Positions 12,624 to 18,321 of a stretch of 18,321 nt of DNA are shown here, one piece after another. The notes beneath the pieces were generated by a model that saw only the letters and a program-made list of their open reading frames with translations, did no database searches and was not told the origin of the DNA. The DNA lies in assembly GCA_900545805.1 (NCBI GenBank), contig URAL01000037.1:1-18321 (forward strand), given 5' to 3'. The translations under genes and the position numbers were made by a program. Position 1 is the first letter of the stretch, and each line of letters begins with the position of its first letter. Source of the DNA: an uncultured Eubacteriales bacterium. Lineage in GTDB: Bacteria > Bacillota > Clostridia > Oscillospirales > Oscillospiraceae.

Positions 12624-14588
12624 TTAACCGAGGAACAAACTTCCGCGGAACATGGTGTTGGCAACGATCATAACGGTATAGAAAATGCCAATAAGGATAC
12701 CTCCGAGGTATATGTTTCCTGTGCGCCTGAATAGCTTTCTGCTGAGTATGGTTGCAACAGGAATAAGCACAACTAACGGGAAGAGGTTGAATATACGCAT
12801 CGGGTTCCAGATAAATACACCCTTGGAAATGATCGTTCCGTACTCAACAACTATCATTATAAATATACCGATAACATTTCCTACGCAGGTAAGAGCAACA
12901 GATTGCCAGTCCTTCATACAATCAATTCTGTTGAATCCGTTTACAACTGCGGAATTGACGATGTAAAACAGGACAAACGGCAGCATGTATATAAGTGCAT
13001 ATACAAGAGTCTGCGCATTGAATGCTTTTACTGCCAGCATCCAGAAACGGAAATCCGTGTTGAATGCCCAATCTGCGAAAAACGTTATCATATATATGCC
13101 TGTTATAACAGACAGAGCAAGCAGAACGGTTTTAAATATATCTGCCGGCTTGATAACAAGTCCGAGACCCTGAGCAGTCTGTCCGTTCTTTTGTCCGCAT
13201 ACACGGTAGCATAGGAACATAACAAGCGCAATAAGTATTCCGGTTACTCCCGTCCATACGGAGAGCTCATTTGTGTTCGGCTGACCGAAGAAATGATTCC
13301 ATACGTGCGGTATATCGCTTACCCACGTTTCCTTAGTACCCTGACCTATCCACCAGAACATAACCGGCATGACAAGTATCGCAGGCAATGCTGCACAAAC
13401 GATGTATCCGGCAGCAAACACAATCTTTTCCTTTTTGCTTCGAGGAGACGCATTTGCCGGGAGCTCCTGTGTTGCTTTCAGCGTACCGAAATAAGGTGTT
13501 GCAAGTAAAAGATCTGCACACGGAACTATAAAGAGGAAAATGCCGATATATCCGAGTAAATTGAACATCTCTTTTACGAACCAGACCTGATTGTCAGGAG
13601 ATATTTTTTCGTGTCCCGCGGGCGTGCCGAAGGCATTGTAGAAAAACTCAACCGCAGCATGTGCTCCCGCATGTGAGAAGGCATTGAGAGGATGTATCTG
13701 CTTTGGCTGGTATATAACTCGGAAATGATCCTCTCCGCCTGCTTTTCCGTAATAATATTTACCGTTTTCAACGTCTCCGTCAACCTTAACGTCAACCTGC
13801 TCTATAAACAGCTTTGCACGCTCTTGACTTAAGAAGTTGTGTGGGTTTCCGTTATCATCAGTGAAAAACCACTCATCATATTTTCCGGCAACAATACCGT
13901 AATCGATGTCAATCGGCACCGGTTCTCCGGCCTCTGCGGCAGTTTTTGCGCTGTCCGTATTTCCTTTAACCATTTCGTCCATATCAAGACGCTCCGCATC
14001 CGGATAAAGACCCCAGTATGTATGATAGGTTTCACATCCCATATTAAGAACCGCAGATATCGGGTTCGGCTCACCTGTAAGTGCCTCACGGCTGAGGTAA
14101 TATGTAACTGTATCATTGCAGTGGAAACCTCCCATAGAATGACCGGTAAGACCTATTTTATCTGTGTCGATATAATCGAGCACCGACGTCAGATACTCCA
14201 AAGTGTGAACCATGCAGGTATAGCGTTCCGTATTGTCAATCGTACCGTTATCTCCGTTTTCAACACTTGACAATCCATGGCAATACGAGTCTATGCTGCA
14301 AACAACAAATCCTCGACGCGAAAGCTCAACATAGTTCTGTGCCTGCATCTCCTTGCTGTTATAGCTTCCGTGACAGCATATGATGAGAGGCAGCTTGTTT
14401 TCGGCAGAAGCATCTTTAGGCGTGTAAAGCAACGCCGCAACATTTTGTCCTTCCGGAGTTGCGATGTTTATCTTAGTCACTTCAACCTTGCCGAAGTTCG
14501 TCTGTATGAGCGATGTTGCGAGAATGCTGATAAGTATGAGAATAATGGATATCATCATACAAATCCTGCTTCGCTTTTTGTGAGCCAT
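12624..14588 (-). CDS. alpha/beta-hydrolase fused to an eight-helix membrane domain
   Basis: The protein has 654 residues. An N-terminal helix (11-29) should place residues about 30-340 outside the membrane as an alpha/beta-hydrolase of the dienelactone-hydrolase/acyl-esterase type. Visible are oxyanion-hole CCHGSY (H73-G74), nucleophile elbow GHSMGG with Ser151, a candidate acid in GKYDEW (Asp238), and candidate catalytic histidines in SHAGAH (306, 310). Residues 343-647 hold about eight helices with short loops and no family I recognise. A 650-residue fusion is far longer than usual esterases (250-350). The substrate is unknown; a lipid or membrane-derived ester delivered by the helical half is a guess. 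ATG 14588 has AGGAGG upstream. Confidence 0.8.
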   Translation of the reverse strand: MAHKKRSRICMMISIILILISILATSLIQTNFGKVEVTKINIATPEGQNVAALLYTPKDASAENKLPLIICCHGSYNSKEMQAQNYVELSRRGFVVCSIDSYCHGLSSVENGDNGTIDNTERYTCMVHTLEYLTSVLDYIDTDKIGLTGHSMGGFHCNDTVTYYLSREALTGEPNPISAVLNMGCETYHTYWGLYPDAERLDMDEMVKGNTDSAKTAAEAGEPVPIDIDYGIVAGKYDEWFFTDDNGNPHNFLSQERAKLFIEQVDVKVDGDVENGKYYYGKAGGEDHFRVIYQPKQIHPLNAFSHAGAHAAVEFFYNAFGTPAGHEKISPDNQVWFVKEMFNLLGYIGIFLFIVPCADLLLATPYFGTLKATQELPANASPRSKKEKIVFAAGYIVCAALPAILVMPVMFWWIGQGTKETWVSDIPHVWNHFFGQPNTNELSVWTGVTGILIALVMFLCYRVCGQKNGQTAQGLGLVIKPADIFKTVLLALSVITGIYMITFFADWAFNTDFRFWMLAVKAFNAQTLVYALIYMLPFVLFYIVNSAVVNGFNRIDCMKDWQSVALTCVGNVIGIFIMIVVEYGTIISKGVFIWNPMRIFNLFPLVVLIPVATILSRKLFRRTGNIYLGGILIGIFYTVMIVANTMFRGSLFLG

Positions 14589-14677
14589 TTTTAGACCTCC
14601 TATTTATTATTGTATTTATTAAATATGAGCGCGCACTCAGTTTGATTCTCTTGTGTTTGATTATTGTTTCTATGTAG

Positions 14678-14706
14678 ATTATAATTTACACAAAGAATTA
14701 TTTCAA
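14678..14706 (-). promoter_or_regulatory. sigma-A promoter of the hydrolase gene
   Basis: On the reverse strand, TTGAAA (14706-14701), 17 bp and a perfect TATAAT (14683-14678). The leader is about 80 nt. The -35 box abuts the palindrome at 14706-14723. Confidence 0.8.
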
Positions 14707-14723
14707 TTGTGACTTGTCACAAT
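14706..14723. promoter_or_regulatory. palindromic operator upstream of the hydrolase promoter
   Basis: ATTGTGAC, TT, GTCACAAT is a perfect palindrome of 8-bp arms around 2 bp; flanking TTCAAT and ATTGAA extend the symmetry with one base offset. Size and symmetry fit a MarR dimer. Because it lies on and upstream of the -35 box rather than over the -10, activation as well as repression is possible. Confidence 0.6.
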
Positions 14724-14760
14724 ATTGAATAAGATTTTTCGTCAGAGTAAACATAGTAAT

Positions 14761-14785
14761 AAAAAAAGTCCGTCAAGGGCTTTTT
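14761..14785 (-). terminator. likely terminator after the tnpV remnant
   Basis: On the reverse strand, AAAAAGCCC and GGACTTTTT surround the short loop TTGAC and run into a seven-T tract, with one C-A mismatch in the stem. It would separate the tnpV remnant from the hydrolase promoter. On the forward strand the stem pairs better (a G-T wobble) but no forward gene precedes it. Confidence 0.55.
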
Positions 14786-14838
14786 GCTCATTACTGTGAT
14801 TAAAAAAATACAAATGCGCAAAAGTGTGCATATCATCT

Positions 14839-14953
14839 TTAATATTGTTGCATATTCATTTCTTTTTCTCCTTTCGCCGGTAATGAAAGATTAGGCAAGA
14901 TATAATCGCCGACCTGTGTATAAGTGCCACCGTTTTTTCAAAATTGTTTTCAT
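14839..14953 (-). pseudogene. tnpV: frameshifted, truncated TnpV-like transposon protein
   Basis: With a textbook ribosome site AAGGAGG (14967-14961), ATG at 14953 reads MKTILKKRWH in one frame; the next frame continues GGTYTQVGDYILPNLSLPA, then reaches a stop at 14839. The family N-terminus as I know it is MKTIFE, a few residues, then GGTYxQVGDYxxPNLxLP, so loss of two bases in the T and A runs near the start explains the break. The body of about 120 residues (GxWGQRHLRYLKEH onward) is missing. TnpV accompanies Tn4451-type and other Clostridia integrative elements; its own function is not established. It records mobile-element DNA inside the insertion. Confidence 0.6.
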
Positions 14954-14966
14954 ATTAAAACCTCCT

Positions 14967-15106
14967 TGATTTTTAGTAAGTTCATGATACGAAAAACAAA
15001 ATCAAATTGCGAATGTGCGGATTTCATATACAGAAGAAGGCTCTAACCTTTTACAGTCAAAGCCTTATTTCATCATTGCAACGCCTTAGTTTTATTAAGT
15101 TTTATC
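14967..15106. other. non-coding right end of the insertion
   Basis: No gene is seen. A weak hairpin, AAGGCT (15037-15042) with AGCCTT (15061-15066) followed by ATTT, could be a minor terminator. AT-rich DNA runs on into the right terminal repeat. Confidence 0.4.
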
Positions 15107-15127
15107 ATACTGCCTTATAAAACTTCA
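15107..15127 (-). repeat. right terminal inverted repeat of the insertion
   Basis: Read on the reverse strand it begins TGAAGT and contains TTTATAAGG, matching the left end (11885-11905) at 15 of 21 positions. Confidence 0.5.
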
Positions 15128-15150
15128 GCCTAAGCCGGCCTTTTCTTTTT
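15128..15150 (+). terminator. right half of the split AGCS terminator, with target-site copy
   Basis: The second GCCTAAGC copy (15128-15135) runs into the right arm GCCGGCCTTTT (15134-15144) and then CTTTTT. Joined to the left half at 11868-11878 it forms a perfect 11-bp stem with the loop CTAA and a T tract. Alone it cannot fold into that hairpin. Confidence 0.65.
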
Positions 15151-15163
15151 GCCTGTTGTATTG

Positions 15164-15169
15164 TATAAT
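15164..15169 (+). promoter_or_regulatory. possible -10 box of the ecsC gene
   Basis: A perfect TATAAT lies 21 bp before the ATG at 15191, which leaves a short leader. The only -35 at proper spacing is the weak TTTTCT (15141-15146), inside the T tract of the split terminator. Confidence 0.4.
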
Positions 15170-15190
15170 CTGAAAAAAGGAGCTGATAGG

Positions 15191-15961
15191 ATGAACGATT
15201 TTGAACGCGAGTGGCAAAAGCAGCTTGCCGCCGAGAAAAAATATATTGACGAGCGAGCAAAGCGCGGAGACAGCCGCCTGAACGGTCTGTTGCAGGCCAG
15301 GGTGCCGAATAAGCTTAAATATACGCTCGACGAGGGCTTTGCGAGGGCCTTTGAGCTCATATTCGCAAAGGGTACGGCAGTCATTGAGAAGACCTATAAC
15401 CGCCGCGACATCGAGCGCAGCAGCCGCGTGCGGCGCATAATTGCCGAGAATAACCCGACAAAGCGCGCTCTGCGCGACGCATCGCGAGGCTCATATGCGC
15501 AGAAAACGAAGAATACCGTGCTCTCCGGCGTCTCCGGCATAGGTATGGGTCTCATCGGCGTCGGCATACCCGATATCCCGGTGTTCACCGCTATGCTTTT
15601 AAAGAGCATTTACGAGCTTTCGCTCGGCTACGGCTATGATTACGACAAAATGGACGAAAAATATTTCATCCTGCTCGTGATCGGCGCGGCTCTCAGATAT
15701 GGGGACGAGCTTAAGGCTGCTGACGAGAGAGTGAACTATTTCATCGAGCACGGCGCAGAGCCCGACGAGGAGACGATGAAAACCGAGGTACGCATCGCGG
15801 CCGAGGGCTTGTCCGGCGAGCTTTTATATATGAAGTTTCTGCAGGGCATACCAATTGTCGGCGCTATCGGCGGCGCGTATGACCCGATATACATAGACCG
15901 CATCACACGATACGCGAATATGAAGTATAACCGCAGATTTCTGCATGATATAAAAAAGTGA
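15191..15961 (+). CDS. EcsC family protein
   Basis: This 256-residue protein is a normal length for the EcsC family (PF12787), named after the third gene of the Bacillus ecs operon; its biochemical role is not settled, although it is membrane-associated. Conserved blocks are SGIGMGLIGVGIPDIPVFTA then MLLKSIYELSLGYGYDYD around residues 117-155, and GIPIVGAIGGAYDPIYIDRI near the C-terminus. The N-terminal third is charged and helical. The start ATG at 15191 has AAAGGAG 8 nt upstream; the longer frame from TTG 15149 would overlap the split terminator and promoter and is rejected. It stands alone, convergent with the GntR gene across a shared terminator. Confidence 0.9.
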   Translation: MNDFEREWQKQLAAEKKYIDERAKRGDSRLNGLLQARVPNKLKYTLDEGFARAFELIFAKGTAVIEKTYNRRDIERSSRVRRIIAENNPTKRALRDASRGSYAQKTKNTVLSGVSGIGMGLIGVGIPDIPVFTAMLLKSIYELSLGYGYDYDKMDEKYFILLVIGAALRYGDELKAADERVNYFIEHGAEPDEETMKTEVRIAAEGLSGELLYMKFLQGIPIVGAIGGAYDPIYIDRITRYANMKYNRRFLHDIKK

Positions 15962-15965
15962 ATGT

Positions 15966-16004
15966 AAAAAGCAGCCGCAGTTCAATCAATGGCGGCTGCT
16001 TTTT
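15966..16004. terminator. bidirectional terminator between ecsC and gntR
   Basis: AAAAAGCAGCCGC (15966-15978) and GCGGCTGCTTTTT (15992-16004) form a perfect 13-bp stem with A and T tracts on both sides, serving both convergent genes. Confidence 0.92.
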
Positions 16005-16009
16005 AATAT

Positions 16010-16750
16010 CTATTTTTTGGGCTTTGCTTTTCTGACGGTGGCGAAGGGATCCGCTCCACCGCCGGAGAACATGGTGAAGTTGAGGCTTGACTTGACATGG
16101 TCGGCCATTGCCTGCTTTGCAAGGTCGGGGATGTGCATTTTTATGGCCTCAACTACCGCAACATGGTTGTAAATAACACTCGGCGACCAGGGGTTATCCT
16201 CGGAGCTGCTGATAAATTTAATCATGGATGACTGATACATCGTAAGGTTAGGCAGCAGCATCTTGTAGCACTTCTGGATATACTTGTTGCCGCAGGATTC
16301 GACGATGAGACCATGGAAAGGCATATCGGTCGCGATCATGCCGTCATAGTCCTTGCGGATGACGCAGTCGGCAAACTCGCCGGCAAGCCTGTCAAGCTCA
16401 TGCACGGTGCCGGAATCTGCACGCTCTGTGCACAGTGCGGCAGCCTCACATTCGACGGCGGCACGAACATCATACAGGTCGATCATATCACGCAGGCTCA
16501 GGTCAATGACGAAGAAGCCGCTCGTGTCCGGCTTTGAAACAACAAAGCCCTGCTCGCAAAGATTCATTATAGCCTCAGCGACGGGTGTGCGGGATATGCC
16601 GAGGGCGGAGGCGATGCTGTTTACGTTCAGCTTGGTTCCCGGAGCAATGCATAGGGAAACTATCTCATCATAAAGCATCTGTGAAACTATATCGCGCAGC
16701 TTCGCACTCGGATTTGCGTCAAGGTAAACCTGAAACCGGTCACGCTTCAA
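16010..16750 (-). CDS. GntR family regulator, FadR subfamily (FCD domain)
   Basis: The protein has a GntR winged helix (LRDIVSQMLYDEIVSLCIAP, then GTKLNVNSIASALGISRTPV and AEAIMNLCEQGFV) and an all-helical FCD effector domain. The usual FCD metal ligands are visible: Asp and His in DMPFHGLIVESCGN, His in YNHVAVVEAI and His in MADHVKSSL. FCD regulators bind carboxylic acids (lactate, gluconate, fatty acyl-CoA) and control their catabolism; the ligand here is unknown. The start is TTG at 16750, with AAAGGA 9 nt upstream; a TTG nine bases earlier (16759) would sit directly on the ribosome site. No catabolic partner is adjacent. The gene is between ecsC and glutamate synthase. Confidence 0.9.
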   Translation of the reverse strand: MKRDRFQVYLDANPSAKLRDIVSQMLYDEIVSLCIAPGTKLNVNSIASALGISRTPVAEAIMNLCEQGFVVSKPDTSGFFVIDLSLRDMIDLYDVRAAVECEAAALCTERADSGTVHELDRLAGEFADCVIRKDYDGMIATDMPFHGLIVESCGNKYIQKCYKMLLPNLTMYQSSMIKFISSSEDNPWSPSVIYNHVAVVEAIKMHIPDLAKQAMADHVKSSLNFTMFSGGGADPFATVRKAKPKK

Positions 16751-16827
16751 TTGAATCAATCCTTTCGTTTTTAATTGAAAGCAAAAAACAGCATGTCAAA
16801 TAAAAAATGAGCTCAAATACATCCGTT

Positions 16828-16856
16828 ATTCTACGGCAGATGAAATGAAAATGCAA
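16828..16856 (-). promoter_or_regulatory. sigma-A promoter of the gntR gene
   Basis: On the reverse strand, TTGCAT (16856-16851) and TAGAAT (16833-16828) are 17 bp apart, giving a leader of about 75 nt. Confidence 0.65.
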
Positions 16857-16868
16857 TACCTTGAGTGC

Positions 16869-16894
16869 ATAATTATAAAAAATTTTATAATTAT
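16869..16894. promoter_or_regulatory. 26-bp all-A/T perfect palindrome upstream of gntR
   Basis: ATAATTATAAAA and TTTTATAATTAT flank AA as a perfect palindrome, 13 bp upstream of the gntR -35 box. It may be a binding site for GntR itself or another dimer. With no G or C it is unlikely to be a terminator. Confidence 0.4.
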
Positions 16895-16955
16895 TCCTGC
16901 AGTACAAGCATATTTCGACAAGCATATGTTAAATTGTAGGCAAACAGACGTAGAA

Positions 16956-16987
16956 ATAAGCGCCGAAGCGATTGCATCGGCGCTTAT
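16956..16987 (-). terminator. terminator of the glutamate synthase gene
   Basis: ATAAGCGCCGA (16956-16966) and TCGGCGCTTAT (16977-16987) form a perfect 11-bp stem with a 10-nt loop, 15 bp after the stop codon. On the reverse strand it runs into TTATTTCT. Confidence 0.8.
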
Positions 16988-17002
16988 AAATTGTATTTAG
17001 GC

Positions 17003-18321
17003 TTATTTCTTGCTCTTTATGTACTCGTCAATGCTCTTCGCGCCGGTTTTGCCTGCGCCCATTGCGAGGATAACGGTTGCGGCGCCGGTGACAGCGTCGC
17101 CTCCTGCAAACACGCCCTCACGGGCGGTAGCGCCGCCCTCGTCGGCCTCGATGCCGCCCTTACGTGTAAAGGTAAGACCCTTTGTGGTGTTGCGGATCAG
17201 GGGATTGGGGCTGGTGCCGATTGCGATAACAACGGTGTCAACATCGAGAATCCAGTTCGAGCCCTCAACGGGAACCGGCTTGCGGCGACCCTTTTCATCG
17301 GGCTCGCCGAGCTCCTGCTTCTGAAGCTCGATGCCGGTGACGTGACCGTCCTCGCCTGCATGGATGGCGACGGGGTTGTTGAGCAGCCTGAACTCGATGC
17401 CCTCGGCCTCTGCATGCTCGACCTCTTCCTTACGGGCGGGAAGCTCGTCCTTGCCGCGTCGGTAGGCTATGTAAACATGCTCAGCGCCCAGACGCTTGGA
17501 AACGCGGGCCGCGTCCATTGCGACGTTGCCTGCGCCGACAACGCAGACGTTGCGGAAGTGCTTAATGGGCGTATCGTAATCGTCGCGGTAAGCCTTCATG
17601 AGGTTCACGCGGGTGAGAAGCTCGTTGGCGGAGTAAACGCCGAGCAGGTTCTCGCCGGGGATGTGCAGGAACTGGGGCAGACCTGCACCGGAGCCGATGA
17701 ACACTGCCTCGAAGCCGTCCTCGAACAGCTCGTCGACGGTCTCCGACTTGCCGATAATGGCGTTGTTTATGATCTTGACGCCCATTGCCTTGAGGTTATC
17801 GATCTCGGCGGCAACTATCTCCTTGGGCAGACGGAACTGAGGAATACCGTAAACAAGAACGCCGCCGGACTTGTGGAAGGCCTCAAAAATGGTTACGTCA
17901 TAGCCCATCTTGCGCAGATCTCCTGCGCAGGTGAGGGAAGCGGGGCCGGAGCCGACGATCGCGATGCGGTGACCGTTGGACTCGGGAGCCTTGATTTCGT
18001 CCTTGATTTCCTTGTTCATGTGATAGTCGGCGACAAAGCGCTCGAGGCGGCCGATGCCGACAGATTCGCCCTTGATGCCGCGCACACACTTACTCTCGCA
18101 CTGCTTTTCCTGCGGGCAGACACGGCCGCAGACGGCGGGCAGGGAGTTGGTGGAGGTTATGATCTCATATGCTGCGTCAAAGTCGCCCTCTGCGACCTTG
18201 GCTATAAATTCGGGTATGCGTACCGAAACCGGGCAGCCGGAGCGGCAGGGCATGTTGTGGCAGTTGAGGCAGCGCTTTGCCTCGTCCATTGCCATCTCGG
18301 GAGTGTAGCCGAGAGCGACCT
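17003..18321 (-). CDS. gltA: NADPH-dependent glutamate synthase, small-subunit type (start outside window)
   Basis: The frame runs from the stop at 17003 to the right edge, about 438 residues visible. Upstream of the in-frame ATG at 18295 it continues as VALGYTPEMAMDEAKRCLNC, a conserved part of the family, so the true start lies outside the window. The cysteine blocks CLNCHNMPCRSGCP and CGRVCPQEKQCESKC bind [4Fe-4S] clusters. IAIVGSGPASLTCAGDL binds FAD, VCVVGAGNVAMDAARVSKRL binds NADPH, and FAGGDAVTGAATVILAMGAG closes the FAD site. It fits the homotetrameric GltA type (TIGR01316); in anaerobes some relatives (SudA, NfnB/NfnL) are ferredoxin:NADP oxidoreductases, and a ferredoxin-NADP reductase partner is often adjacent. 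The neighbour on the right cannot be seen. Confidence 0.93.
   Translation of the reverse strand, partial: VALGYTPEMAMDEAKRCLNCHNMPCRSGCPVSVRIPEFIAKVAEGDFDAAYEIITSTNSLPAVCGRVCPQEKQCESKCVRGIKGESVGIGRLERFVADYHMNKEIKDEIKAPESNGHRIAIVGSGPASLTCAGDLRKMGYDVTIFEAFHKSGGVLVYGIPQFRLPKEIVAAEIDNLKAMGVKIINNAIIGKSETVDELFEDGFEAVFIGSGAGLPQFLHIPGENLLGVYSANELLTRVNLMKAYRDDYDTPIKHFRNVCVVGAGNVAMDAARVSKRLGAEHVYIAYRRGKDELPARKEEVEHAEAEGIEFRLLNNPVAIHAGEDGHVTGIELQKQELGEPDEKGRRKPVPVEGSNWILDVDTVVIAIGTSPNPLIRNTTKGLTFTRKGGIEADEGGATAREGVFAGGDAVTGAATVILAMGAGKTGAKSIDEYIKSKK

Larger units (their letters stand above)
11885..15127. mobile_element. putative non-autonomous transposon carrying MarR and membrane hydrolase genes
   Basis: The 3,243-bp segment is bounded by GCCTAAGC at 11877-11884 and 15128-15135, which differ in the next base on both sides, as expected for an 8-bp target duplication. 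Its ends, 11885-11905 and the complement of 15127-15107, match at 15 of 21 positions: both begin TGA and share ATAAGG and a final TAT. Inside are marR, the hydrolase gene and a broken tnpV; no transposase is seen. The inside is visibly more AT-rich than the flanks. Removing the segment plus one 8-bp copy restores a perfect terminator. The family is undetermined; 8-bp duplications occur in several insertion-sequence families. Confidence 0.65.

Noticed and set aside
11885..15127. Reading the insertion as a Tn4451/TnpX-type element because it contains tnpV
   Set aside because: Large serine recombinases leave no 8-bp duplication, and no recombinase gene is present; tnpV is better read as leftover passenger DNA.
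15149..15190. Longer N-terminus for EcsC from TTG 15149
   Set aside because: It overlaps the T tract and -10 box and has no ribosome site; ATG 15191 has AAAGGAG at good spacing.

Overview
The window reads like a chromosome segment of an anaerobic gut Firmicute (class Clostridia, Oscillospiraceae/Lachnospiraceae-like). Reasons: strong AGGAGG-type ribosome sites, sigma-A promoters with 17-bp spacers, occasional TTG/GTG starts, a homotetrameric-type NADPH glutamate synthase, an AGCS symporter, an EcsC protein, and decayed Clostridia mobile-element genes (a Tn916-type tyrosine integrase and tnpV). The species cannot be named from the sequence. No tRNA, rRNA or CRISPR array was seen.

Layout. 1-3370 is an accessory and regulatory zone: a methyltransferase cut by the left edge, a TetR repressor with a clear operator, a decayed integrase piece, a MATE efflux pump and a divergent Lrp/AsnC regulator. 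3463-5836 holds a probable dead reading frame, a membrane-anchored ferredoxin-like protein, and the C-terminal remnant of a neutral ceramidase. 5897-9006 is a compact four-gene operon between its own promoter and terminator: a DUF6056/GT-C-like membrane protein, a UbiA-family polyprenyl-phosphate phosphoribosyltransferase, and two 4-TM EamA/ArnE-ArnF-like proteins. I read it as a candidate lipid-linked pentose glycosylation cassette: build the carrier-linked sugar, flip it, transfer it outside. 9003-11853 holds an MFS transporter and a divergent AGCS amino-acid symporter. After the insertion described next come EcsC, a GntR/FCD regulator, and glutamate synthase cut by the right edge.

The most striking structure is at 11877-15135. 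The AGCS terminator appears to have been split by a 3.24-kb insertion. The 8-bp sequence GCCTAAGC is present at both junctions; removing the inserted DNA and one copy rebuilds a perfect 11-bp terminator hairpin with a 4-nt loop and a T tract. The inserted DNA has imperfect terminal inverted repeats. It carries a MarR regulator, a very unusual alpha/beta-hydrolase with eight C-terminal membrane helices, a perfect palindrome touching the hydrolase promoter, and a frameshifted tnpV remnant. It carries no transposase, so it looks like a non-autonomous cargo transposon that landed in a terminator loop.
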